A stretch of DNA of 20,327 bases from JAFAHS01 sp046728175. Its GTDB lineage: Bacteria; Desulfobacterota; Binatia; Binatales; Binataceae. Below, in pieces: positions 7,953-15,067 of the stretch. Numbering within the stretch: the first letter of the stretch is position 1; every line of letters begins with the position of its first letter. Below the pieces are notes generated by a model. That model worked only from the letters and a program-made list of their open reading frames with translations. It was not told where the DNA came from and made no database searches. The translations under genes were made by a program, and so were the position numbers. The stretch lies in contig JBKPEA010000134.1 in assembly GCA_046728175.1 (NCBI GenBank), forward strand, positions 1 through 20,327. Direction: 5' to 3'.

Positions 7953-8738
7953 ATGCCATCAGATGGAATCGCGAAGGACTTCTCACTGGAAAGGCGCGGC
8001 GCGCTGGTAGTTGGCGCGGAAACCGTGGTCGGACACGCTGCAGCAGTGGCACTGGCCGAGGCCGGTGCCAAACTGCTGATCGCGTCGCAAGAGCCGGGGA
8101 CCGACGCCCAGCTGAAAGAAATCGCCAAGGCCGTCCAGGCGGTGGGCGAGAAGCCGATCCTCCAGGTCCAGAACAGCGCGGTCCGTGCCGATCTCAGCGC
8201 GACAGCCGATCTCGCGGCCAAGCAACTGGGCCGACTCGACATCCTGGTCAATGCGCTCGACGCACCCTGGTACGGGCCCGCGGAAACCGCCGACGACACC
8301 GCCTTCGAACGAGTGATGGAAGCCAATCTGAAGCGTGTGTGGACTTCCTGTCAGGAAGGCGGCCGCGTGATGCTGCGCCAGGGCAGCGGTGTGATCGTCA
8401 ACATCATTTCGGTGCTCGCCGATCGGGGCGTGCCCAATGCCAGTCTCTATTGCATCGCCAAGGCGGGCGTTTTAAACCTCACTCGCGCGCTGGCACTCGA
8501 ATGGGCGCGCAAGGGGGTCCGGGTCAACGCGCTGGAGACGGGCTGGCTTGAAGAGCCGGCGAGTCCAACTAACGCCGACGAGAACTTCAAAAAGACGCTG
8601 CTCAAGTATTTGCCCTCCAATCGGCTGGTCAGACCGGAGGAAATCGGCGGCGCCCTCCTCTACCTGGTTTCTCCCGCAGCAGGGTTTGTTACCGGCGAGG
8701 CGATCATTGTCGACGGCGGCTTGATGTGCCGCGTATGA
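7953..8738 (+). CDS. SDR family protein with degenerate cofactor motifs
   Basis: This 261-residue protein keeps the SDR catalytic residues Ser153, Tyr166 and Lys170 (YCIAK) and the C-terminal VTGEAIIVDGG. Its nucleotide-binding motifs are unusual. The usual TGxxxGxG is VGAETVVG at 20-27, which lacks the Thr and the middle Gly, and NNAG is replaced by NALD at 100-103. It may bind the cofactor in a non-standard way or act as a structural partner. The open frame extends upstream to 7800, but that part overlaps the previous SDR in another frame. The ATG at 7953, just after the upstream stop, gives a normal SDR length and was chosen. The tandem arrangement with a complete SDR suggests the two products act on related substrates or form a hetero-oligomer (inference). 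Confidence 0.88.
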   Translation: MPSDGIAKDFSLERRGALVVGAETVVGHAAAVALAEAGAKLLIASQEPGTDAQLKEIAKAVQAVGEKPILQVQNSAVRADLSATADLAAKQLGRLDILVNALDAPWYGPAETADDTAFERVMEANLKRVWTSCQEGGRVMLRQGSGVIVNIISVLADRGVPNASLYCIAKAGVLNLTRALALEWARKGVRVNALETGWLEEPASPTNADENFKKTLLKYLPSNRLVRPEEIGGALLYLVSPAAGFVTGEAIIVDGGLMCRV

Positions 8739-8807
8739 ACCGGGGTGGCCGGGCAGACCAGAGGCGCAGCCGGCAGACTTCCACAGCAGGGAAAGGAGTG
8801 GCGGTTT

Positions 8808-8837
8808 CCGGGACGCGGCCGTCCCGGCCGGTTTTTT
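8808..8837 (+). terminator. Rho-independent-type terminator after the SDR pair
   Basis: CCGGGAC (8808-8814) can pair with GTCCCGG (8821-8827). Alternatively CGGCC (8816-8820) can pair with GGCCG (8826-8830), which puts the stem one base before a run of six T (8832-8837). It lies 69 bases after the stop of the second rightward SDR gene and just before the end of the convergent methyltransferase gene. The T-run is on the plus strand only, so it should act on rightward transcription. Confidence 0.6.
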
Positions 8838-8847
8838 GGAGAACCGT

Positions 8848-9624
8848 CTATCGAACTGCAATCGTGAATGTATAGTCGCCGCCGTCCCAGGCGTACTTTC
8901 GCTGCACCTCGGCGATTCGGCCTGACACAATGTCAATTCGCAGTTTTTCGACGCCACGTTTGATTTCGGTTTGGTCGCGCGCACCGGAGAACATCGAAAT
9001 TCCCGCGCGCACGTTCGGATCGAGGTAAAGCTCCGGCCGGTTTTTTCCGCACAGCAGAAACCAATCACGCAGATCTTCGCTGACCACGTATGGTTCCGCG
9101 GTCCTAACCACAAAGTTCGCGGCCGCCAGCATCTCACGCGCCTCGCAGCGCTCGATGGGAGCGGCGGCCTGGGCAATGGAGTTGGGGAAGTATTCGCGAA
9201 GCCAGTAGTGGCGCATCTGCTCCACGGTGCTGTTGAACAGGACCAGCCGGGAACCGGGATGAAGGACGCGATGGACCTCACGAAATGCCGCGACCGGGTC
9301 GTCCAGATGGTGATGAACGAAGGTACAGGTCGCGCCCGAAAAAGATTCGGTCTTGAAAGGGAGCGCTTCAGCGCGCGCATTGTACAAAGCCAGGGCGGGA
9401 CTTTTCTCGCGTGCACGAGCGAGCATCGTGCGCGAAAGATCGATGCCGGCAATCCGCACACCAGCCGCCCTGATCGCGGCGGTGTAGTTGCCGGTCCCGC
9501 ATCCCACGTCTAGATAAAGACAGCCCTCGATCGGAGCCAGATGATGGAGCAAACGCGAGAGAATAAATGGATCCGCCCGTCGGGTGGTGTCGTAACCAAT
9601 TCCGATCTTGTCGTAAAGCGCCAC
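8848..9624 (-). CDS. Class I SAM-dependent methyltransferase
   Basis: The 258-residue protein has motif I LDVGCGTG at 38-45, the acidic residue Asp62 after the second strand (AGIDLS), and the motif ALPF followed by FSGATCTFVHHHLDD, matching the Methyltransf_11 pattern. This places it in the UbiE/COQ5-like class that moves a methyl group from S-adenosylmethionine to a small molecule or lipid. The acceptor is not evident. The start codon is GTG at 9622-9624 and the ribosome binding site is weak. The N-terminal YDKIGIGYDTTRRADP fits the usual start of such proteins, so the start is likely right. It faces the SDR pair at its 3' end and diverges from the gene at 9741. No transmembrane segment is seen. 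Confidence 0.88.
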   Translation of the reverse strand: MALYDKIGIGYDTTRRADPFILSRLLHHLAPIEGCLYLDVGCGTGNYTAAIRAAGVRIAGIDLSRTMLARAREKSPALALYNARAEALPFKTESFSGATCTFVHHHLDDPVAAFREVHRVLHPGSRLVLFNSTVEQMRHYWLREYFPNSIAQAAAPIERCEAREMLAAANFVVRTAEPYVVSEDLRDWFLLCGKNRPELYLDPNVRAGISMFSGARDQTEIKRGVEKLRIDIVSGRIAEVQRKYAWDGGDYTFTIAVR

Positions 9625-9683
9625 CTGAGATTTAACTAGCCGAATCCATTACGGGAGCACAGCGGCTGCTTGCGTCACCGGCC

Positions 9684-9698
9684 AGCGAATGATTCGCT
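9684..9698. promoter_or_regulatory. Perfect 15-base palindrome, candidate operator
   Basis: AGCGAAT (9684-9690) and ATTCGCT (9692-9698) form perfect arms around a single G. It lies in the 116-base region between the divergent methyltransferase and the unknown beta-rich gene, a position typical of a transcription-factor site that controls one or both. No nearby regulator gene is apparent. Confidence 0.4.
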
Positions 9699-9740
9699 CG
9701 ATTACGCGAACTCAGGATCTGAACGGATGGTGGTGATGTG

Positions 9741-10505
9741 ATGAGCAAATCTGTGAGCGGCGAAGAGACCATCGACTATTCAAATTTCCCGTCGGTGATC
9801 ACCGGCGAAGGCCAGTGGGTTCCCGCCGGCTTTCCGCTCGCCGACGGAAGCTTTTGGCAATACCAGGAGCCGGAAGCAGTAGTGATCGTCCAGGACGGGT
9901 TTCTGCGCGTCGCAGCGATTCCCTACACCCGGCATCACGACAGCGAACAGATCCTGGACAATGCCAAGCACATGTACTTCAGCACCGCGTCGTTCGCACC
10001 GCCGGCGAACGGTACGATTTCGTTCTCCTTCGATCTCGGGGCAACTATTGTCGGTGGGCGGCCACAGGATCTGTATGATGGGTTCGTGTCGTTCAACGTG
10101 CTCGATTTCTCGAGCGGCGCCGCGCTGGATTTTTTTGTCGGCAACGAGGTGGTCGCGACGGTCTACGGCAAACTTCCCTTCCCCGGTGTTCCGGATGCGA
10201 CGCCGTCGCGCGGACCCAAGTATTTTTGTCTGTTCGAAGAAATGCGCGACTCGACGCATACGGGCCAGCAGCACCACTACGAGATCGTCTATGACTCGAG
10301 TGCGGACCGGGTAACCTTCCTCATGGATCAGACCGAGGTGCGTTGCTATTCGAACGTGCCCTTCAAGCTTGGCCCCTGCACCCTTGCGATGGGACTGATG
10401 AGCGAAAAAGACATCCAACCCGGCAAGGGGAGTGTCTCGTGCCACGGGCAGGGCGCGATCGGCAAGTGGGGCAACATCCAAATCGTTCGTCGCCCCGCAA
10501 AATAG
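9741..10505 (+). CDS. Beta-rich protein of unknown function, DUF6081-like
   Basis: This 254-residue protein has no signal peptide or membrane segment. It is rich in aromatic and beta-strand segments, for example SFWQYQEPEAVVIV, DGFVSFNVLDF, ALDFFVGNEVVATVYGKLPF and HHYEIVYDSSADRVTFL. This pattern suggests a concanavalin/LamG-type jelly roll. The order of features (DNAKHMYFST, the DGF and LDFF motifs, HYEIVYD, and a terminal KWGNIQI) reminds me of the DUF6081 family, but this is from memory and unverified. The function is unknown. An in-frame GTG at 9738 directly precedes the ATG; the ATG was preferred, and neither has a strong ribosome binding site. It stands alone, convergent with the broken SDR to its right. 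Confidence 0.75.
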   Translation: MSKSVSGEETIDYSNFPSVITGEGQWVPAGFPLADGSFWQYQEPEAVVIVQDGFLRVAAIPYTRHHDSEQILDNAKHMYFSTASFAPPANGTISFSFDLGATIVGGRPQDLYDGFVSFNVLDFSSGAALDFFVGNEVVATVYGKLPFPGVPDATPSRGPKYFCLFEEMRDSTHTGQQHHYEIVYDSSADRVTFLMDQTEVRCYSNVPFKLGPCTLAMGLMSEKDIQPGKGSVSCHGQGAIGKWGNIQIVRRPAK

Positions 10506-10847
10506 TCCGCCGCCCTCCGCAGAGTGAGCGCGCAGGCGACACGGCACTTCCTGGGAAAGGACGGTTTCGATCGGCTCTGACAAACGACGGCGCGGGTCTT
10601 TTAATTCGCGGGACCGGCCCCCAAGGACAGCCCGGAAGGCGAGCGAGACATTTTGAGGGACCGGCGAGTATGCAGTCGCACTTTCCTTAGGTCCCTCGCC
10701 TTTCGCTCGAGCTGCTGAAAATACGCGCTCCAGGACTGTTCTTAATCTCTAAACTGATGCGAGGGCCCAACTTCCACGGCATATCTTGGCGGCTGTTGAT
10801 TCTCGCTGGCGGCCCAAGGCCTGGCCGCCGCTCTTTAAGGCGGCAGC
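10506..10847. other. Convergent intergenic region with two inverted repeats
   Basis: No credible gene is seen in these 342 bases. GAGGGACC (10655-10662) is repeated inverted as GGTCCCTC (10690-10697) around a 27-base loop. GGCGGCC (10808-10814) pairs with GGCCGCC (10823-10829) around an 8-base loop. Neither is followed by a clear T-run, so they are at best weak or factor-assisted terminators between the convergent genes. Confidence 0.4.
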
Positions 10848-11626
10848 TCACTCAGCGCCCGGGAAGTGTAAGGTAAAGCCGCCATCCACCAGGATGGTCT
10901 GCCCGGTCAGGTAGCTGGCCTCCGGCAGACAGATCAGACAGGCGACCGATGCGATCTCATCGAGAGAGGGCAGACGTTTCAGCGCCGATCGCTGTTCGCA
11001 GCGGCCCTTGAATTCTTCCCATGAGATTCCGAGATAGCGTGTGTAGAAACGCGCGGAATCGGTGTCGATATTACCAACATTCAACCCGTTGACCGTGATA
11101 CCGCGGGGGCCCAGCTCGAACGCGAAGTCGCGCACCATGCTTTCCAGCGCGACTTTGGCGGCACCGAGCACGCCATGCCCTGGCAGATTCCGAATCGAAT
11201 CGATTCCCGAGACCATGAGCACGCGCCCGCGGTCCGGCATTACCCGCGACGCTTCCTGCACGGCCGCGACGAACCCTCCGACGCTCAGGTTGAAGGTACG
11301 CTGGAGATTGTGTGGCTTGGTTTCCAGCAGGGGCTTAAATGCGGTGGCGCCCGCGTTCGCCACCAGAATATCGATCTGACCCAGTTCCGATGCCGCCCGC
11401 ACGACCATGGTCCGTACCTCGGCCTCGCTTTCCAGGTCCGCTCGGATGAGCATCGATTGAGGCGCGATCGCACGGACCTCGGCGAGGGCGGTGCGGCGCT
11501 GTCCTCATCGCGCCGATAGTTCATTGCGGCGGTCGCGCCCAACTTGGCAAAGCGGCGCGAAATCGCGCGCCCGAGACCGCGCGTCCCTCCGGTTACCAGG
11601 GCGACTTTGCCCTTGAGGTCGTGCAT
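10848..11626 (-). pseudogene. FabL-like SDR (enoyl-ACP-reductase-like), interrupted by a one-base frameshift
   Basis: The ATG at 11626 opens a normal SDR N-terminus with TGGTRGLG at residues 12-19 and MNYRRDED. The frame then turns to non-SDR sequence. The SDR reading resumes in another frame with TALAEVRAIAPQS and runs to the stop at 10848. The shift lies between about 11485 and 11506 and equals one missing base; restoring it gives 259 residues, a normal SDR length. The second part aligns by eye with Bacillus FabL (SIRxLxx then seven positions to the Lys, NIDTD, LTGQTILVDGG). The Tyr of the Tyr-x6-Lys pair is replaced by His (HGVLGAAK). The gene could be a decaying pseudogene, or the frameshift could be a sequencing error in a GC-rich stretch. 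The loss of Tyr is a separate sign of altered or lost activity. Confidence 0.8.
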
Positions 11627-11693
11627 GGCGCGCAGCTTATCACGGCCTGATGCGGGCCGGAAAAATGATGTGCGCGGGCGAGGTCGGAGACGA

Positions 11694-13601
11694 TCAAGAC
11701 TTCCCGTAGAGAAGTTTTCTCAAATCCGGCCGGATGGGTGTGCCGTCTCCTGTGACCATACGTGAATTGAAATCGGGATGCTCGATTCGTACCGTGAGTT
11801 CGCCGTCACTCAGGTTAGCGGGGGTCGCGAAGGCGGCGCTGCCCGATCGAGTGGTCAGCGCCTCGCCTATCGGGCGCTGGTCGCGGGCGACAATGGTGAC
11901 CCGTGCTTCGGCGACCGGGGGATGCACACCATCGGGCAGACGGTCGTTGTCGGTCACCAGCACGCGGAGGCTCCTCAGATCCCGAGTCCGTTCACATGCC
12001 ACGGCGAGATCTCTCAGATAAACCATCGGCTCGGCGAACACGCCCTTGATTCCAGCCTCGCCCGGCTCGCGCGCTGGATTTGCCTTCAACTCGATACGTT
12101 GCGCTGCCATCCCGTGATCAGAGGTCAGGACGAACAATGCGGAGTCAAACAGTCCACGCTCGCGAAGCAGCGTAAAAATCCTCTCGATGCGTCGGTCGGT
12201 GCGATAAATCGCCTCGCGCAGGCCGTCGTGATGCGGTCCGTACTCGTGTCCTGCCCCGTCGGTGAGCACGAATTCGTGAGCCACCAACACGGGATGATTC
12301 GCGCCGCAGTGGTCGAACAGGTTGAGAACCTGCGCCATGCCGCGTACGTCGACGATTTCCTCGCGACGCATGCCGGGCAGATTGTCGGCCATCCAGCGCG
12401 GGCTGACCTCAGCCGACATCTCCTGGGTCAAGGCCTTAAGGCGCGCCTTGTCGCCCACGATACGCCGTTCAAAGACCGCGTGATCCGCTCCCCGCGATTG
12501 CGGCTCGTGAATCGAGGCGGTGATCGCGTCCGATCCGAGTGCGCGCTTGAACGCCTCATAAAGGGTTTCGACGTCCGGGTTGAGGTGGTGTTCCATCTCG
12601 AAGATGGTGCCCTGAATTGGAACGGTCTCTCGATGCTCGCGCAGATGGAAGGTCGGATTGACGATGTCGTGATGGCCGCACCAGGTGCCGGTCATGATGG
12701 TCGAATGACTGGGCCAGGTAATGCTCGGAAAGTTCACAATCGAGCCATGCGTGAGAAACGCGCCGCGCTCGACGAGCGAAGCGATTGCGCGAATCGCCGC
12801 GCGATTGTGCTGCAACTGCCAGACCAGCTCGCTGTGCGACAAGCCGTCGAGCAAGATCAGATACACGAGCTGCGGTGCGGGCGCGTTGCGATCGACGACG
12901 TCCGTCAGCGCCGCGCCGTCCTGGCGCTTGAGCAGCACTCGCGCCGGCTCGCCGTCGGCGCCCCGACCGTCGAATTCTGGAAAGTGCATGATTCGCGCGA
13001 TGGTTGGAGCGATATCCACCTGTCGCGCGGCAAGCTGGTAGTGGCCGCCGGTGACTCCGCAACCGGCTAAAACCAGCGGCGCACGCGATTGGACAACATC
13101 GAGCGCACCGTGCTGGCCCGGCTGGATCCCGTATGCATAAGCCTTGGGGCTGATGATCAGATCCGGCCCCCGAGGACTGTCGAAAACCTGCGCGATACGC
13201 TCATAGGCGTAGGGATGGGACAGAACCTCGGGCTCGAAAAAAGCGCGGTTCGGATCGCTGGAACTGTTCCCACTGCGAGCCGAGGCTTGCAGCTCTTCAT
13301 CGATTGAGGCGATCGCGAAAGGGTCCTGGTTGGCGATTGGGTTCTCGCCGATTTGCTCGACCACCGTGAATCCCAGTGCGCCTCCCGGGTGGGCGTAGCG
13401 TTTGAATCGCACCATGCCCCGGCGTGACCAAACTTCGTAGGCGCCATCGCGGAAGGTCGCGACCAGGTCGGTTTCATCGGCGGCCCGGGTGTCTTTCAGC
13501 AAGGCCAGGATCGCACGATCGCCGGATTCGAACTGATTGCGATCGAGGCCCTGGCCCCCACTGCGTTCGGGACCGTGCTCCAGCGCGTCATGGCTTTCCA
13601 T
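11694..13601 (-). CDS. Alkaline phosphatase superfamily phosphodiesterase with apparently permuted domain order
   Basis: The 635-residue product contains all the metal-site motifs of type I phosphodiesterases/nucleotide pyrophosphatases, but in an unusual order. The core is at about 245-500: Asp252 (LILLDG), likely nucleophile Thr295 (SITWPSHS), Asp448 and His452 (LTDGAGHEYG), Asp495 and His496 (TSDHGM). The segment that normally ends the fold, with the last zinc-ligand His and the DIAPTIA helix, is at the N-terminus instead: His164 (PGQHG), APLVLAGCGV, and VDIAPTIARIMHFP at 195-208. After SDHGM no such tail follows; residues of about 560-635 look like a small beta-sandwich. No signal peptide is visible. 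It probably hydrolyses a phosphate mono- or diester with two zinc ions; the substrate is unknown. A TAG stop lies three codons before the ATG, which bounds the start. Confidence 0.85.
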   Translation of the reverse strand: MESHDALEHGPERSGGQGLDRNQFESGDRAILALLKDTRAADETDLVATFRDGAYEVWSRRGMVRFKRYAHPGGALGFTVVEQIGENPIANQDPFAIASIDEELQASARSGNSSSDPNRAFFEPEVLSHPYAYERIAQVFDSPRGPDLIISPKAYAYGIQPGQHGALDVVQSRAPLVLAGCGVTGGHYQLAARQVDIAPTIARIMHFPEFDGRGADGEPARVLLKRQDGAALTDVVDRNAPAPQLVYLILLDGLSHSELVWQLQHNRAAIRAIASLVERGAFLTHGSIVNFPSITWPSHSTIMTGTWCGHHDIVNPTFHLREHRETVPIQGTIFEMEHHLNPDVETLYEAFKRALGSDAITASIHEPQSRGADHAVFERRIVGDKARLKALTQEMSAEVSPRWMADNLPGMRREEIVDVRGMAQVLNLFDHCGANHPVLVAHEFVLTDGAGHEYGPHHDGLREAIYRTDRRIERIFTLLRERGLFDSALFVLTSDHGMAAQRIELKANPAREPGEAGIKGVFAEPMVYLRDLAVACERTRDLRSLRVLVTDNDRLPDGVHPPVAEARVTIVARDQRPIGEALTTRSGSAAFATPANLSDGELTVRIEHPDFNSRMVTGDGTPIRPDLRKLLYGKS

Positions 13602-13681
13602 GGGAGCCTATTGTGACCCGCCGCGACCTGGCGCGCAAAAGTGCAGATACGGTCCCGTCGTCTTGGTATTGATTTCGTAAC

Positions 13682-13716
13682 CTCAGATCCGATTGCCCAT
13701 CTGAGATGAGATTGCC
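13682..13716. promoter_or_regulatory. Inverted and direct repeat between divergent genes, candidate operator
   Basis: CTCAGAT (13682-13688) and ATCTGAG (13699-13705) are perfect 7-base inverted arms 10 bases apart. GATTGCC occurs at 13691-13697 and again at 13710-13716, a 19-base period. The cluster lies in the 172-base region between the phosphodiesterase and the bactofilin, 58 bases before the bactofilin start, where a regulator could act on both. No clear -10 box was found for either gene. Confidence 0.35.
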
Positions 13717-13773
13717 GATCCGCGCGCTTATTCGCTATTGGTACTCCGAAACTTTGAAAGGACACAGCACACG

Positions 13774-14118
13774 ATGGCAGCGCCGCAAGACGCAACCGAA
13801 TCCAAGGTCGGCAAGGGCTCCAAGATCTCGGGCAAGTTGAATTTTCGCGGTCCTGCGAAAATCGAAGGCGAGGCCGAAGGTGACATAACCGGCGATGACA
13901 TCGTGATCGCCAGCGGCGCAGTGGTGAGCGCCCGCATTTCCGCCACGCGGGTCACCATCGGAGGGGTTTTCAGCGGCGAGGTGACGGCGCGCGAGCGGGT
14001 TGAATTGCTTGCCACCGCCCGAGCCCAATGCACGATCAGCACCCCGAGCCTGGTGCTGAACGAGGGCGCGACCTTTGACGGAGACTGCCGGATGCCACGC
14101 AACAAAATTGCGGCTTAA
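13774..14118 (+). CDS. Bactofilin (polymer-forming cytoskeletal protein)
   Basis: This is a 114-residue protein whose middle, about residues 12-105, shows the short repeating turns of a right-handed beta-helix: SKISGKLNFRG, AKIEGEAEGDI, VVSARISATRVTIGGVFSGEV, and onward to LNEGATFDGDC. This is the bactofilin (DUF583) pattern. Bactofilins polymerise without nucleotide into filaments, often on the inner membrane, and organise cell-wall or polarity functions. The N-terminal tail is short and polar, with no membrane anchor visible. The frame is open upstream to a TTG at 13738, but the ATG at 13774 has AAAGGA 11 bases upstream and begins at the expected tail. It diverges from the phosphodiesterase gene and ends 9 bases from the convergent unknown gene. 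Confidence 0.92.
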   Translation: MAAPQDATESKVGKGSKISGKLNFRGPAKIEGEAEGDITGDDIVIASGAVVSARISATRVTIGGVFSGEVTARERVELLATARAQCTISTPSLVLNEGATFDGDCRMPRNKIAA

Positions 14119-14127
14119 GTTGTCGAT

Positions 14128-14712
14128 TCAGCCGACCACCAGCGTAGCCTCGCCACCCCGGTTGTCGCGCCGGCAAAGCACCCTTCCGTGCGGGTCGATT
14201 TCGATTTCCTCGAGGTCTCCCATCCGCGGCTCGTAAATCCATTTAAGTCCGCTGTCATCCACCGTGCGGGCCGATTGCTTGTTTGAGGTAGCCACCAGGG
14301 TCGCGGAATCGATGGTGACTACTCTGCCGGTCCATCGTGTCTGCCGGCGCACACGAACATGTCCAAGGGTGAGCGCGCGGAAAAGCAAGAAATCGGCACT
14401 CACCTCGTGGAACCTGCCCAGCTTGGCGGTTACCGCGTTGCGCCCGCCCAGCGCGCTCACGCTCCCACGCAGAAATTCGTCGCCGGCCTCGTAACTCGCG
14501 TTGCGCGAGAAGGGCCCGCGTACGTAGCGCAAGCGCACCCGCACCACCAAGCCCTGAGGTGAAATCTCAGCTTCTACTTCGTTGCGATTGTCTCCCTCCA
14601 GCGATTGCCGCCAGCCGGAAAGCTTCCCGCCGTCAAAAGTCATCTCCTCCCACGCCAGGGTCTCACCGGTGCGGCGAATCTCGTATCGATATTCTCCGGC
14701 CGGGGGAATCAT
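14128..14712 (-). CDS. Protein of unknown function, predicted beta-rich
   Basis: This 194-residue protein is not recognised. It starts with MIPPAGEYRYEIRRTGETLA and continues through alternating short strands with many charged residues (ISPQGLVVRVRLRYVRGPF, TRWTGRVVTIDSATLVA), ending in DLEEIEIDPHGRVLCRRD. This looks like a single antiparallel beta-barrel or sheet, similar in feel to lipocalin-like or DUF3108-type proteins, but no family can be asserted. There is no signal peptide, membrane segment or obvious catalytic motif. GGAG lies 9 bases before the ATG. It is convergent with the bactofilin gene. The frame has no internal stop, and the composition agrees with the neighbours, which supports a real gene. 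Confidence 0.72.
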   Translation of the reverse strand: MIPPAGEYRYEIRRTGETLAWEEMTFDGGKLSGWRQSLEGDNRNEVEAEISPQGLVVRVRLRYVRGPFSRNASYEAGDEFLRGSVSALGGRNAVTAKLGRFHEVSADFLLFRALTLGHVRVRRQTRWTGRVVTIDSATLVATSNKQSARTVDDSGLKWIYEPRMGDLEEIEIDPHGRVLCRRDNRGGEATLVVG

Positions 14713-15067
14713 TTCAACTTACTCCACGAAGGACTGGGAAGACTTTTCCAAATAGCGCCCGAGCCCCCGCAACGTAGATTTACTACAGAACCTGACAAGG
14801 CGGATTCATTTCAATGCACTTGGAGTTGGGAAGACGGCCGAAGAGCTGCAACGGGTGGCGGCAGTTCGTCGCGCGCGCCCAATTCGTTGAAAGTCATTGA
14901 CCCATAGAAGTCTTGAACACAACGAACATTAGAGAGAGCCGTTCTTACAAGGCCAAAAACTTGTTTAATTATCGTAAACGAACAGTTGCCTTAATCGGAT
15001 CTTTATGACGTTATAGACGTGAAATTAACTATGATAGACCAAGTAGGGCGGGGGTTAGATAAGTCGA
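14713..15067. other. Intergenic region, AT-rich at its right end
   Basis: No convincing gene is seen in these 355 bases. From about 14930 to 15060 the sequence is clearly more AT-rich than the surroundings. It contains TATGAT at 15030-15035, a good -10 box for the HTH gene that starts at 15068. The upstream -35 match is weak (ATGACG at 15005-15010, 19 bases away). AACGAACA and AACGAACAG occur about 60 bases apart as short direct repeats near 14920 and 14980. Confidence 0.45.

Noticed and set aside
9780..10583. 267-residue leftward open frame
   Set aside because: It overlaps the rightward beta-rich gene and its composition (many Arg, Val-Asp runs) is typical of an antisense shadow.
10808..10829. 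GGCGGCC/GGCCGCC hairpin as a rho-independent terminator
   Set aside because: No T-run follows on either strand, so it is only reported as an inverted repeat.
11778..13070. 430-residue rightward open frame
   Set aside because: It is antisense to the alkaline phosphatase superfamily gene, which carries all the metal-site motifs; high GC produces long antisense frames.
13496..13795. 99-residue leftward open frame extending upstream of the phosphodiesterase
   Set aside because: It is in a different frame from the phosphodiesterase, lacks motifs, and crosses the divergent promoter region and the bactofilin start.
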